NCBI GenBank assembly: GCA_049792815.1
Contig: JBARBG010000098.1
Span: 1 to 64,000, forward strand
DNA length: 64,000 nt
From: DAIDKA01 sp049792815
GTDB taxonomy: Bacteria > Pseudomonadota > Gammaproteobacteria > Steroidobacterales > Steroidobacteraceae
Direction: 5' to 3'
The notes below the pieces were generated by a model that worked only from the letters and a program-made list of their open reading frames with translations, made no database searches and was not told the origin of the DNA. Made by a program: the position numbers and the translations under genes. Each line of letters opens with the position of its first letter. Position 1 is the first letter of the stretch. This document shows, one piece after another, positions 42,694 to 51,837 of the stretch.

Positions 42694-43341
42694 TCAATCG
42701 TCGCGAAATGCATCCGCGACGGATTGCAGGATGGCCCTCACATCCTCGACGGAGCGCGCCACATCGCCTGCGCGCAATGAATGCATGAGGCGCATGTGCA
42801 GGGCCACCATGGGAGCGAGGCTGCCACCGACGGCGGCCCGGCGGCGCAGCGCGATGCGGCCGCGGACTTCCCAGTGCAGCGAGTCCCACAACTTCAGGAA
42901 GGTGCCGTTGCCGCCCATTTCCACCAGGCTGCGGTGGAAATCCAGTGCGGCATCGATGTAGTGCTCGGAATCCCCGCGGGCGACGGCTTCGGACATCCTG
43001 GTGATGCACGACTGCAGCTTGTCGAGCATTGCCAGCGCCAGCGGCAGGCCACGCTCGATCGAGCGCACCTCCATCATCAGGCGCAGTTCATAGGACTCGC
43101 GCATCTCCGCGGAGTCGGCGCCGCGCACCCGCGTGCCCCGATAGCGTTCGGAGGTCACCAGCCCAGTGCCCTCGAGTTCGCGCAGGGCCTCGCGAATGGG
43201 GGCCTGGCTGACATTGAACTCACGCGCCAGCGACAGCTCCTTGAGCTGCAGGCCGGCCGGATAGGTGCCATCGAGGATGCGTGCCACCAGCACATCGCGG
43301 ATCCGGTCGCGCATGCAGACGCGTTTGAGAGCGGTGTCCAT
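42694..43341 (-). CDS. GntR family regulator, FCD subfamily
   Basis: A 215-aa repressor-type protein: GntR winged helix (about 10-75; LKELSLAREFNVSQAPIREALRELEGTGLV) and a C-terminal all-helical FCD domain (about 85-205) that binds organic acids or metals through His residues such as YIDAALDFHRSL. It is the last gene of the RND efflux operon, its ATG overlapping the stop of the outer-membrane factor by one base (TAATG). It may autoregulate through the palindrome at 49190-49203. Confidence 0.9.
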   Translation of the reverse strand: MDTALKRVCMRDRIRDVLVARILDGTYPAGLQLKELSLAREFNVSQAPIREALRELEGTGLVTSERYRGTRVRGADSAEMRESYELRLMMEVRSIERGLPLALAMLDKLQSCITRMSEAVARGDSEHYIDAALDFHRSLVEMGGNGTFLKLWDSLHWEVRGRIALRRRAAVGGSLAPMVALHMRLMHSLRAGDVARSVEDVRAILQSVADAFRDD

Positions 43342-44774
43342 TACAGCGCCGGAGAATTCAGGTGAGCGGCGGTGGCGGTCCAGCCCCCGCCCAGTGCCTG
43401 GACCAGTGAGACAGCGGCATTCAGCCGCGCTGCCTGGGAGGCCAGCGCGGCGCTCTGGGCCGCGAGCGCCGCGGTGTGCGTTGTGGTGACCTCGATGTAG
43501 TCGGCAACGCCGGCCGCGTAGCGCTCATCGGCGTGGTAGGCGGCGCTTTGCGCCGCCTTGGCCGAGGCCGCATCGGCCGCCTGCTGCTCGCTGAGACGGC
43601 GCACCGCGACCAGCCCGTCCTCCACTTCCTGGTAGGCGGTGAGCGCAGTCCTGCGATAGTCCGCGACCGACTCGTCGTAGGCGGCACGCGCCTGGACGTT
43701 CAGGGCGCGGCGCCCGCCGACATCCACCAGTGGCAACTGGCCACCGGGACCGACGGCCCAGAACCGGCTCGGGGCCACGATCCAATTTGCCGCGGCGACG
43801 CTCTCGAAACCGGCCGCTGCGGCCTGCAGTGAAAACACCGGAAACCACGCCGCGCGCGCGACACCGATACCGGCATTGGCGCCCGCCACCTGGCGCTCGG
43901 CGCTGGCCACATCCGGACGGCGTTCGAGCAGTACCGAAGGCAGTGCAACGCTGATCGCAGGCGGTTCGGCGGCCAGCGGCGCCGGCGGCAAGGTGAAGGC
44001 CGAAGGGGGCAGGCCCAGCAGTACCGCAATGGCATGCTCCAGGCGGGCGCGTTGCAGACGGGTTGCCGCCAGCTGCGAGCGCGCGTTCTGCCGCAGCGTG
44101 TCCGCCTGGTCGACATCGGTTGCCGCCGCGACGCCGGTGTCATAGCGGCGTCGGGTCTGCTCCCAGGCGGTGTCAAATTGCGCGACCGAATCTTCCAGCA
44201 GCTTCACCGTCGCATCGTCGCCGCGCAGAGTGAAATAGTCGGTAGCCAGTTCGGCCTGCAGCGTCAGATCGAGTGCGGCGAGATCGGCGGCACTGCCCTG
44301 GGCGCGGGCATTGGCCGCCGCGGTGGTGTTGCGCAGGCGGCCGAACAGATCGATCTGCCAGGCCACATCGAGCGAGGCGATGAAGTCATTGCCGGTCTTG
44401 CCCGCGCCCAGGGTGTTCGGGCCGTTGAGCGAGGCACGCCCGCGGATGGCCGAAGCATCCAGATCCAGCTGCGGATACTGCTCGGAACGGGCCTCGCCGG
44501 CGAGCGCGCGGGCCTGCTTGAAACGCGCAAACGCCGCACGCAGATCCAGGTTGCCGCTGTGCAGCTGCTGCTGCAGTTCATTGAGTTTCGGATCGCCAAA
44601 GGACTGCCACCAGTCCGCGCGCGGCTGCTCATCCGCGGGTGCTGCGGGCGCCCACTCGCCCGCCTCCTTGTACTGGGAGACTTCCTGGTCCAGCTTCGGC
44701 GGCACATAGGGTGGCGCGAGCGAGCAGGCACTGAGCAGTGCCGCGACCACGCCTGCGGTGACGAGGCGCTTCAC
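43341..44774 (-). CDS. RND efflux outer membrane factor lipoprotein (NodT family)
   Basis: A 477-aa TolC-like outer-membrane channel subunit. The lipobox LLSAC puts the lipidated Cys at 17. The two OEP repeats are PRADWWQSFGDPKLNEL with GNLDLRAAFARFKQARALAGEARSEQ-type alternation, and YDTGVAAATDVDQADTLRQNARS further on. It forms the trimeric conduit for the pump. The GTG start at 44774 lies 2 nt after the adaptor stop, and the gene is followed by the GntR gene (1-nt overlap). Confidence 0.92.
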   Translation of the reverse strand: MKRLVTAGVVAALLSACSLAPPYVPPKLDQEVSQYKEAGEWAPAAPADEQPRADWWQSFGDPKLNELQQQLHSGNLDLRAAFARFKQARALAGEARSEQYPQLDLDASAIRGRASLNGPNTLGAGKTGNDFIASLDVAWQIDLFGRLRNTTAAANARAQGSAADLAALDLTLQAELATDYFTLRGDDATVKLLEDSVAQFDTAWEQTRRRYDTGVAAATDVDQADTLRQNARSQLAATRLQRARLEHAIAVLLGLPPSAFTLPPAPLAAEPPAISVALPSVLLERRPDVASAERQVAGANAGIGVARAAWFPVFSLQAAAAGFESVAAANWIVAPSRFWAVGPGGQLPLVDVGGRRALNVQARAAYDESVADYRRTALTAYQEVEDGLVAVRRLSEQQAADAASAKAAQSAAYHADERYAAGVADYIEVTTTHTAALAAQSAALASQAARLNAAVSLVQALGGGWTATAAHLNSPAL

Positions 44775-44776
44775 GC

Positions 44777-45955
44777 TCAGGTACCTGCCGCGGGCTTGGT
44801 GCCCAGGCGCACCGGGGCGTGATCCAGCAGCGAATCCGGCGGACTGAGAATGACGACATCATCGGGCGTCAGGCCCTTTACCACCTCGATTGCCGCGCCG
44901 TAATCGTGGCCGATGATGATGGGTTTGAGCACCACGTGGCCGGTGCCATCGACCGTCGCCACGTGAATGCCGTCGCTGCGGAACAGCAGCGTATTGGCCG
45001 GCAGCTGCAGCGACAGTCCGAGCGCGCCGGGTGGCATCTTGAAATGCACATCGGCGTAGGCGCCGGGCAGCAGGGCGCCGCTGGCATTGTCGACCTTCAG
45101 CTGCACCAGCAGGGTGTTGGTGGTCGGGTCGATGGCATTGGCCGTGGAGTCCATGCGGGCCCCGTAGCTCACGCCCGGATGATCCGGGAAGGTGACATCG
45201 GCGGTGGTCTTCGGCCCCATCTGCGGCGCAAAGGCCTGCGGCACGCGCACGTACAGCCGCAGCTGACGTTCGTCGCTGATGCGGAACAGCTCCGGTCCGG
45301 TGCCGCCGCCGGCCGCGATCAAGCGCCCGACGTCGGTTTCGCGCGCGGTGATGATGCCGTCGAAGGGCGCGACGATGCGTTGGAAGCCGCTGAGATCGCG
45401 CAGGCGCTGCAGGTTGGCCCGTGCCGATTGCAGCTGTGCCCTGCTGGCATCCGCGAGGCTGGTCTTTTCGTCCGCATCCTGGCGCGACACCGAGTCGGTC
45501 TTGCGCAGCGATTCCCAGCGCTCCGCGGTGACGCTGGCGATCTTGGCGTTCGCTTCGGCGGTCGCCACGTCCGCTTCAGCCTGGCTCAGCTGCTGCTGAA
45601 CTTCAGGGGTGTCGATCTCGGCCAGCAGCTGCCCGGCCTTGACGCGGGTGCCGATGTCCACCAGCCAGCGCTTCAGGTAACCGCTGGTGCGGGCGTAGAT
45701 CGGCGCATCGATGTCGGCTTGAACCGTTCCCGGCAGAACGAGCTCGGTCCCCGTCGGATCAGTGGGCTTCGGGTGCGTGGTGTTCACTGTGACGATCGCC
45801 GCATCCTCGGTGGCGCTGGCGAGATTCGCCGCGGCACGGTGGGCCGAGATGATGCTCCAGACCACGAAGCACAGCGCCACCACAGCGGTCACGGCGCCCA
45901 CGCGGGCGAGGCCTTGCATGTGGATCCGGCTCTTGGGGGAGTTGGCTGGGTGCAT
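44777..45955 (-). CDS. RND efflux periplasmic adaptor subunit
   Basis: A 392-aa membrane fusion protein with an N-terminal membrane helix (about 13-32, ARVGAVTAVVALCFVVWSII) and the usual hairpin, lipoyl and beta-barrel domains: VQADIDAPIYARTSGYLKRW, VGTRVKAGQLLAEIDTPEVQQQL, PFDGIITARETDVGRLI. It bridges the pump and outer-membrane channel. The stated ATG is preferred over an in-frame ATG at 46039 that would overlap the pump gene by 56 nt. The pump stop lies 28 nt upstream. Confidence 0.9.
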   Translation of the reverse strand: MHPANSPKSRIHMQGLARVGAVTAVVALCFVVWSIISAHRAAANLASATEDAAIVTVNTTHPKPTDPTGTELVLPGTVQADIDAPIYARTSGYLKRWLVDIGTRVKAGQLLAEIDTPEVQQQLSQAEADVATAEANAKIASVTAERWESLRKTDSVSRQDADEKTSLADASRAQLQSARANLQRLRDLSGFQRIVAPFDGIITARETDVGRLIAAGGGTGPELFRISDERQLRLYVRVPQAFAPQMGPKTTADVTFPDHPGVSYGARMDSTANAIDPTTNTLLVQLKVDNASGALLPGAYADVHFKMPPGALGLSLQLPANTLLFRSDGIHVATVDGTGHVVLKPIIIGHDYGAAIEVVKGLTPDDVVILSPPDSLLDHAPVRLGTKPAAGT

Positions 45956-45983
45956 AGTGGAGTCCGTTACCGGTTCGGTGTCG

Positions 45984-48900
45984 TCAGGCGTGTGAAGGAG
46001 AGTGCGCGTGCGGCGCTTCAGGAGCGCGCCTGCGGCCATGCAATGCGGTGAACACCACGGGCACGAACAAGAGCGTGGCGACGGTCGCCAGCAGCAGTCC
46101 GCCGATCACGGCGCGGCCCAGGGGTGCGTTCTGTTCAGCGCCTTCGCCCATCCCCAAGGACATGGGCAGCATGCCGATCATCATGGCCAGCGCGGTCATC
46201 AGCACGGGCCGGAAGCGGGTGAAGCCCGCATCGAGGGCCGCCTCAAGGGCGGTCGCACCCTGACTCATGCGGTCACGCGCGAAACTCACCACCAGAATGC
46301 TGTTGGCGGTGGCGACGCCCATGCACATGATGGCGCCGGTCAATGCCGGCACGGACAGCGTGGTGCCGGTGATCAGCAGCATCCAGGCGATGCCGGCCAG
46401 CGCCGCGGGCAGCGCGGTGATGATGATGAAAGGATCCATCCAGGACTGGAAATTGATGACGATGAGCAGGTACACCAGCAGGATCGCGCCCACCACGCCG
46501 ATGGCCAGACCGGTGTAGGAACTGAGCATGGTCTGCACCTGGCCGCGCAGCACAATGTGCGTCGCCCTGGGAAGTTTGCCGTCGAGGGCCTTGATGCGGG
46601 CGTTGATGTCATCGGCCACCGACCCCAGGTCGCGATCCTGGACGTCGCCGTAGATGTCAATAAGGTTCTGGGTGTCGTAGTGGTAGACGACCGCTGCAGT
46701 GGTGCCGCGGGTGATGGTCGCGACACCGCCGAGAATCTGCGGTGTAGTTCCCGAGGTCACCGGCACATTGCGCAGATCATCCAGCGAAGTCATCCGGTAC
46801 TGCGGCGTCTGCGCCACCAAGGGGTACTGCAGGCCGTTTTCCGGGTTCAGCCAGAATGAGGGTGCAATCTGGCTGCTGCCGGACAGGGTGAGCAGCAGGT
46901 TGTTGGCTACATCGCGTTGGGTGATTCCCAGCTGCTCGGCGCGGCTGCGATCCGTGGTCACGCGCAGCTCCGGCAGATCGTCCGGTTCCTCGATTCGGGC
47001 ATCGACGAAGCCGGGTATGTGGCGGACGGACTCCAGCAGTTCATTGGCCACATTCCGGTTCAGCGGGCTCGGGCCGACAATCTGGATGTCGATGGGCGCC
47101 GGGATGCCGAAGTTCAGGATCTGGCTGACGATGTCGGCGGGCAGGAAGGCGAAGGTGGTGCCCGGAAATTCGCGGGGCAGGTCACGGCGCAGGATATGGA
47201 TGTACTTCGAAGTCGGAGCGTGACCGGGCTTGAGCGAAATCAGCACGTCCGCATCCGAACTGCCCACGGTGCCGGAGGTGCCGTAGGTGACGTTGATGCT
47301 GGAGACCGCAAGGCCGATGTTGTCGACCACGCTGCTGATCTGCTCGGCCGGAATGACCTGGCGTACCGCCGCCTCGACCTGATCCACCAGACCCGCCGTG
47401 TCCTCCACGCGAAAACCCGTCGGACCGCGCACATGCAGCTTGATCTGACCGGCATCCACCTCGGGAAAGAAATTCCGGCCCAGGAAGGGGTAGATGATCA
47501 TCGAGGCGAAAGCCACGGCCAGAAAACCGATCATGAAGGGCCGGCCATGCGCCAGCGCCGATTTCAAAAGCTCGTGGTAGCGCGCGCGCAGCGTCCCGAA
47601 GCGCGTTTCAAAGCCGCGCTGGAAACGCTGCCAGGCATTCGGATTGGCGAGAGCGGCGCGCTCCTGGGCGGCGGTGCGCAGCCAGTACATGCACAGGGTC
47701 GGCACCAGCGTCCGCGACAGGAGGTACGAAGTCAGCATCGCGAACACCACGGCTTCGGCCAGCGGCACGAACAGGTAGCGCGCGACACCGGTCAGCAGGA
47801 ACATCGGCACGAACACGATGCAGATCGACAGCGTGGAGACCAGCGCCGGCACCGTGATCTGCCGCGAGCCCTCGAGGATGGCGGGCGTCACGTCCATGCC
47901 CTCCTCGAGGTGGCGGTTGATGTTCTCGATGGTCACCGTGGCATCGTCGACCAGGATGCCAACGGCCAACGCCAGGCCGCCAAGCGTCATGAGATTGATG
48001 GTCTCGCCGGTCGCGCCCAGCAGGATGATGGAGGAGAGGATGGACAGCGGGATCGAGATCGCGATGATCAGGGTGCTGCGCCAGCTGCCCAGGAACAGCA
48101 GCACCATGAAGGCGGTCAGGACGGCGGCGATCAGGGCTTCGGTCACCACGCCGCGGATGGCCGCGCGCACGAACACGGACTGGTCGCCGGTGGCGGCGAT
48201 GGATGCGCCCTCGGGTATCAGCTCGCGTACCCGTGGCAGACGGTCCTTGATGGTATTGACGATGGTGAGCGTGGATGCCGAGCCGGTCTTCTGGATGGAC
48301 ATCAGCACGGCGCGCCGGCCGTTAACCCGTACGACGTTGGTCTGCGGCGGATGTCCGTCGTGCACGAAGGCCACGTCGCGCAGATAGGTCACCGAGCCGT
48401 CGCGGCTGCGGATCGGCAGGTCATTCAGCGCCGCGATGGTGGTGGGGCTGCCATTGAGGCGCACGTTGTACTCGGTGGCGCCGATCTTCTCAGTGCCCGC
48501 CGGAATGATCAGCGACTGGTTCGCAATGGTGGTGTTGACGTCCATGGGCGTCAGGCCCTGGGCCCGCAGGGCATCGGGTCGCAGATCGATCTGCACCTGA
48601 CGGGCGGCACCGCCGAATGGATACGGAATCGACACGCCGGCAATGGTGGCGATCTGCGAGCGCAGCACCTGATTGCCGAAGTCGAACAGCTGCGCCTCGG
48701 TGAGTTTGTCGCTGGACATGGCCAGCTGCAGGATGGGCACGCTGGAGGCGTTGTACTTCATGACCAGCGGAGGCAACGCGCCGGGCGGCATGTTTCGCAG
48801 CGAGGTCTGGCCGTAGGCCGTCACCTGCGACATGGCGAGGTCGATGTTCACGCTCGGCTGGAAGAACAGCTTGATGACCGTCATGCCGGAATAGCTCTCG

Positions 48901-49166
48901 GATTCGACATGCTCGATGTCGTTGACGATCGTGGTGACGTAGCGCTCCAGCTGCGCGGTGATGCGGCCGGAAACGTCATCCGGCGCCATGCCCGTGTAAT
49001 TGAAGTTCACTGCAATAATGGGGATGGCGATGTCGGGGAAAATGTCCACCGGCATGCCCGGCCGCAGGGGCGTTCCAAATAAAGTGAGCCCACCGAGCAA
49101 GGGGAGCAGCAGTGCCAGAACAATGAAGGTGTAGGGGCGCTTCAGCGCCACCTCTACGATCCACAT
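45984..49166 (-). CDS. RND efflux permease
   Basis: A 1060-aa inner-membrane proton-driven pump of the RND superfamily. MWIVEVALKRPYTFIVLALL starts helix 1; the two large periplasmic loops lie between helices 1-2 and 7-8, and the proton-relay acidic pair is in GILVDDATVTIENINRHLEEG (helix 4). It is closest in layout to HAE1/NolG-like and not the heavy-metal pumps, so organic substrates such as drugs, solvents or bile-like compounds are likely. ATG 49166 is preferred to a TTG at 49178. It is the first gene of the operon and lies downstream of a perfect palindrome. Confidence 0.93.
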   Translation of the reverse strand: MWIVEVALKRPYTFIVLALLLPLLGGLTLFGTPLRPGMPVDIFPDIAIPIIAVNFNYTGMAPDDVSGRITAQLERYVTTIVNDIEHVESESYSGMTVIKLFFQPSVNIDLAMSQVTAYGQTSLRNMPPGALPPLVMKYNASSVPILQLAMSSDKLTEAQLFDFGNQVLRSQIATIAGVSIPYPFGGAARQVQIDLRPDALRAQGLTPMDVNTTIANQSLIIPAGTEKIGATEYNVRLNGSPTTIAALNDLPIRSRDGSVTYLRDVAFVHDGHPPQTNVVRVNGRRAVLMSIQKTGSASTLTIVNTIKDRLPRVRELIPEGASIAATGDQSVFVRAAIRGVVTEALIAAVLTAFMVLLFLGSWRSTLIIAISIPLSILSSIILLGATGETINLMTLGGLALAVGILVDDATVTIENINRHLEEGMDVTPAILEGSRQITVPALVSTLSICIVFVPMFLLTGVARYLFVPLAEAVVFAMLTSYLLSRTLVPTLCMYWLRTAAQERAALANPNAWQRFQRGFETRFGTLRARYHELLKSALAHGRPFMIGFLAVAFASMIIYPFLGRNFFPEVDAGQIKLHVRGPTGFRVEDTAGLVDQVEAAVRQVIPAEQISSVVDNIGLAVSSINVTYGTSGTVGSSDADVLISLKPGHAPTSKYIHILRRDLPREFPGTTFAFLPADIVSQILNFGIPAPIDIQIVGPSPLNRNVANELLESVRHIPGFVDARIEEPDDLPELRVTTDRSRAEQLGITQRDVANNLLLTLSGSSQIAPSFWLNPENGLQYPLVAQTPQYRMTSLDDLRNVPVTSGTTPQILGGVATITRGTTAAVVYHYDTQNLIDIYGDVQDRDLGSVADDINARIKALDGKLPRATHIVLRGQVQTMLSSYTGLAIGVVGAILLVYLLIVINFQSWMDPFIIITALPAALAGIAWMLLITGTTLSVPALTGAIMCMGVATANSILVVSFARDRMSQGATALEAALDAGFTRFRPVLMTALAMMIGMLPMSLGMGEGAEQNAPLGRAVIGGLLLATVATLLFVPVVFTALHGRRRAPEAPHAHSPSHA

Positions 49167-49189
49167 GGGTGAGTCCAATCGTCAGAATC

Positions 49190-49203
49190 GATTATCGATA
49201 ATC
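49190..49203. promoter_or_regulatory. Perfect palindrome GATTATCGATAATC, candidate GntR operator
   Basis: This 14-bp perfect palindrome lies 24 bp upstream of the pump start, in the 110-bp gap between the pump and the divergent nucleotidase. FCD-type GntR proteins bind short AT-rich palindromes, and the operon encodes such a protein as its last gene. Position between likely promoter and start would allow repression. No exact consensus is available for comparison. Confidence 0.5.
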
Positions 49204-49276
49204 CTACAGCAATTTCCTTATGGGCCTATTACGGATCTCATGAATCTCGATTTACAGTTGCAATAGGCTGATTTAA

Positions 49277-51085
49277 ATGAAGAAAATATTAGCCCTGGTC
49301 GCCGCGCTGAACGCGATCGTGAGCCTGGCCGCGTCACCGGCACCCCTGGTGCCATGGCCGCCTCCGCAGGGCACGGTCAGCTGGCAGGACCCCGAGGCCC
49401 GGTCGGGCCCGGGCACGGTGACCCTGCATGTGCTGACCTTCAATGACTTCCACGGCAACCTTCAGACCCCTGCATCACCGGATGGTGGTCGGCCCGCCGG
49501 AGGTGCAGCGGTGCTGGCGGCGTACCTGAATGCGCAACGCTCCCGCGATCCTGCCGGCACGCTCATCATCCATGCCGGAGACCTGCTGGGTGCCAGTCCA
49601 CCGGTCACCCGGTTGCTGCAAAACGAACCGGCGATTCAGTTCCTGAATCTGCTGGCCGGCGCGCAGTGTCCGTATGGCGCAGCGAGCCACTTCTACTCCG
49701 CGGCGAGTTGGCGCGAGCACCCCAATCCCTGTCATGTCATCGGCATCCCGGGCAATCACGAATTCGATGCCGGCCCCGCAGAACTGCTGCGCCTGCTCAA
49801 TGGCGGCAACGCCAAGGCCGGACCCTTTCTGCAAAACCCGTGGCGGGGCAGCCGGGTGCCCTATGTGTGCGCCAATGTTCTGGACCGGCGCACCGGACAC
49901 ACGCTGCTGCCGCCCTACGCCGTGGTCAGCATCCACGGTGTGCCCATAGGCATCATCGGCGCTGTGCTGAAGGAAACGCCGACGCTGGCGCCGGCCTGGG
50001 CGACCGCGGATCTACAGTTCACCGATGAGGCTGCCGCGATCAATGCGGCCGCACGCGAACTTCAGGCGCGGGGGGTGCATACCCTGTTGGTGACCATCCA
50101 CCAGGGTGTGGTGCCGACGGCTGCTGATCAGGGATTCGCTTGGCACGGACCCTTGCTGCGCATCGTCGCGCAGCTTGATCCGGGTATCGATGTGGTGATC
50201 TCGGGGCATACCCACAATTTCACCAATGCACTGTGGCCCGACCATGCGGGCCACCCGGTGCTGGTGGTGCAAGACTTCTCCTACGGCGTGGCCTTCGGTG
50301 ACTTGACCCTGAAACTGGATCCCGGCACCGGCCGGGTGATCGCAAAGTCCGCGCGGGTGCTGCCCGCCTGGGCCGACGCCGGTGCCGGCCTGCACCCGGA
50401 TCCGGCCGTGACCCGACTCACGCAGCAGGCCGTGGCCGCGGTGGGTCCAAGGGTGGCGCGGGTCGTCGCGCACACTGACCTGGCATTCACCCGCCGCATG
50501 TCGGCGGCGGGGGAATCCGTTCTCGGTGACCTCGTCGCCGACGCCCAGCGCGCGGCCTTGCAGGCCGACATCGGTTTGATGAATGCCGGTGGCCTGCGCG
50601 CAGACCTGTCGCCCGGAGCGATCACCTGGGGGGACATCCTCACCGTGCATCCCTTCGGCAATCGCATCCTGGCACTGAACATGACGGGTGCGCAGCTGCT
50701 GCGGACACTCGAAGAACAATGGTCGGCGGATCCGGCCGCCATAGCGCAGATTCTCAAAACATCCGGCCTGTACTACCAGTGGGATCCGGCCAAGCCCGCC
50801 GGTTCGCATGTGGTGCGCGCCTGCGACTCGCAGCTGCGGCCGCTGCGCGCGACCGCGCTGTACCGCGTCGCCGTCAATGACTTCCTGGTCGGCGGCGGTG
50901 ACAACTTCAAGGGCTTCGGCGGCTTGCCGGTGGCGCAGCTCGGACCGCTGGATAGCGAGGCCCTGGAGAGTTATCTGAGGCTGCACGGCTCGCTCAGCTT
51001 GCCCGCGGGTCCGCGCATCTTTGTGACCGGAGGTGCGGCGCTGCAGTGTCGCGGCGCCGCTTCTCAGCCCACGTCCTCGCCGTAA
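49277..51085 (+). CDS. Exported 5'-nucleotidase / UDP-sugar hydrolase family protein
   Basis: A 602-aa periplasmic metallophosphatase with a C-terminal nucleotidase domain. Signal peptide about 1-19. The two-metal motifs are all present: LTFNDFHGNL, HAGDLLGASPP, GIPGNHEFD, LLVTIHQG and VVISGHTHNF; the C-terminal domain contains NAGGLRADLSPGAITWGD and VGGGDNFKGFG, typical of substrate binding in UshA/5'-nucleotidases. It should dephosphorylate nucleotides in the periplasm to supply phosphate and nucleosides. It is divergent from the RND pump and its last 22 nt overlap the convergent SIP gene. Confidence 0.92.
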   Translation: MKKILALVAALNAIVSLAASPAPLVPWPPPQGTVSWQDPEARSGPGTVTLHVLTFNDFHGNLQTPASPDGGRPAGGAAVLAAYLNAQRSRDPAGTLIIHAGDLLGASPPVTRLLQNEPAIQFLNLLAGAQCPYGAASHFYSAASWREHPNPCHVIGIPGNHEFDAGPAELLRLLNGGNAKAGPFLQNPWRGSRVPYVCANVLDRRTGHTLLPPYAVVSIHGVPIGIIGAVLKETPTLAPAWATADLQFTDEAAAINAAARELQARGVHTLLVTIHQGVVPTAADQGFAWHGPLLRIVAQLDPGIDVVISGHTHNFTNALWPDHAGHPVLVVQDFSYGVAFGDLTLKLDPGTGRVIAKSARVLPAWADAGAGLHPDPAVTRLTQQAVAAVGPRVARVVAHTDLAFTRRMSAAGESVLGDLVADAQRAALQADIGLMNAGGLRADLSPGAITWGDILTVHPFGNRILALNMTGAQLLRTLEEQWSADPAAIAQILKTSGLYYQWDPAKPAGSHVVRACDSQLRPLRATALYRVAVNDFLVGGGDNFKGFGGLPVAQLGPLDSEALESYLRLHGSLSLPAGPRIFVTGGAALQCRGAASQPTSSP

Positions 51086-51837
51086 TCCCGGTCCGGATAA
51101 TCCGTGGCGCCCTGCTTCCAGTAACCGCGCGTCGTGACCCACTCGCGCGCCAGTGCGCGCTCCACCAGCAGCTGCCGGCGGATGCCGCGCATGGCGCCGG
51201 CTTCGCAGGCCACATAGACGCCGCCGGTGCCAGCCGGTGGTTCGAAGGCTGCGACCGCGGCCGTCAGTTCGATTCCCGCGCCGCCGGCGCTGCCGTGATC
51301 CACGAGCGGCTGCGCACGATGCAGCCAATGCACACTCACATTGGCACGCGGCGGCGCGATCGCGAACTCATCGGCCACATCGTTGACTTCCACCAGCACC
51401 CGGGTCCTGACACTGTCGGGCACTGCCTCGAGAATGGTGGCAATCGCCGGAATCGCCGACTCATCGCCTGCCACGAGCAGCCACTGCGCCTGCGGGTCCA
51501 GCACATAACAGCGTCCGGGGCCGGCGATGACCATGGGCTGACCCACTTCGGCCTGCGCCGCCCAGGAGGAGGCGGGGCCGGCGCCGTGCAGTACGAAGTC
51601 CACGGTCAGCTCGTGCCGCTGCGCATCGAAATGTCGTGGCGTGTAGGTGCGCGACAGCGGGCGCGCTTCCGGGTCGGCTTGGCTCGCGCCCAGTATGAGT
51701 TTGATATGCGCGGCGGGACCATTCCAGTTGAAGCCGGCCAGTTCAGCGCCACCGAACACCACGCGGATCATGCGCGGCGTCAGGCGCTGTACACGCTGCA
51801 CGGTGGCGGCGTAGCGCGGCTTGCGGGGCGGACTCAA
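51064..51837 (-). CDS. Siderophore-interacting protein (ViuB-like FAD reductase)
   Basis: A 257-aa cytoplasmic flavin-dependent reductase of the SIP family, which releases iron from ferric siderophores with NAD(P)H. The FAD-binding SRTYTPRHFD, GPGRCYVLD and VAGDESAIPAI are conserved, and the C-terminus WVTTRGYWKQGATDYPDRDY is the SIP signature. It overlaps by 4 nt (ATGA) the upstream membrane regulator gene and by 22 nt the convergent nucleotidase gene. Regulation by the co-transcribed membrane regulator is plausible; a Fur box was not seen. Confidence 0.9.
   Translation of the reverse strand: MSPPRKPRYAATVQRVQRLTPRMIRVVFGGAELAGFNWNGPAAHIKLILGASQADPEARPLSRTYTPRHFDAQRHELTVDFVLHGAGPASSWAAQAEVGQPMVIAGPGRCYVLDPQAQWLLVAGDESAIPAIATILEAVPDSVRTRVLVEVNDVADEFAIAPPRANVSVHWLHRAQPLVDHGSAGGAGIELTAAVAAFEPPAGTGGVYVACEAGAMRGIRRQLLVERALAREWVTTRGYWKQGATDYPDRDYGEDVG

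Noticed and set aside
44819..46051. 410-codon frame opposite the RND adaptor gene
   Set aside because: Same reason: antisense of a recognised adaptor, with no recognisable domain.
46917..49082. Long open frame of 721 codons on the upper strand opposite the RND pump
   Set aside because: It is a by-product of high GC codon use in the well-supported pump gene; no family motifs are visible in it.
50012..51328. 438-codon frame opposite the 5'-nucleotidase gene
   Set aside because: The nucleotidase motifs are complete on the upper strand; the antisense frame shows nothing.
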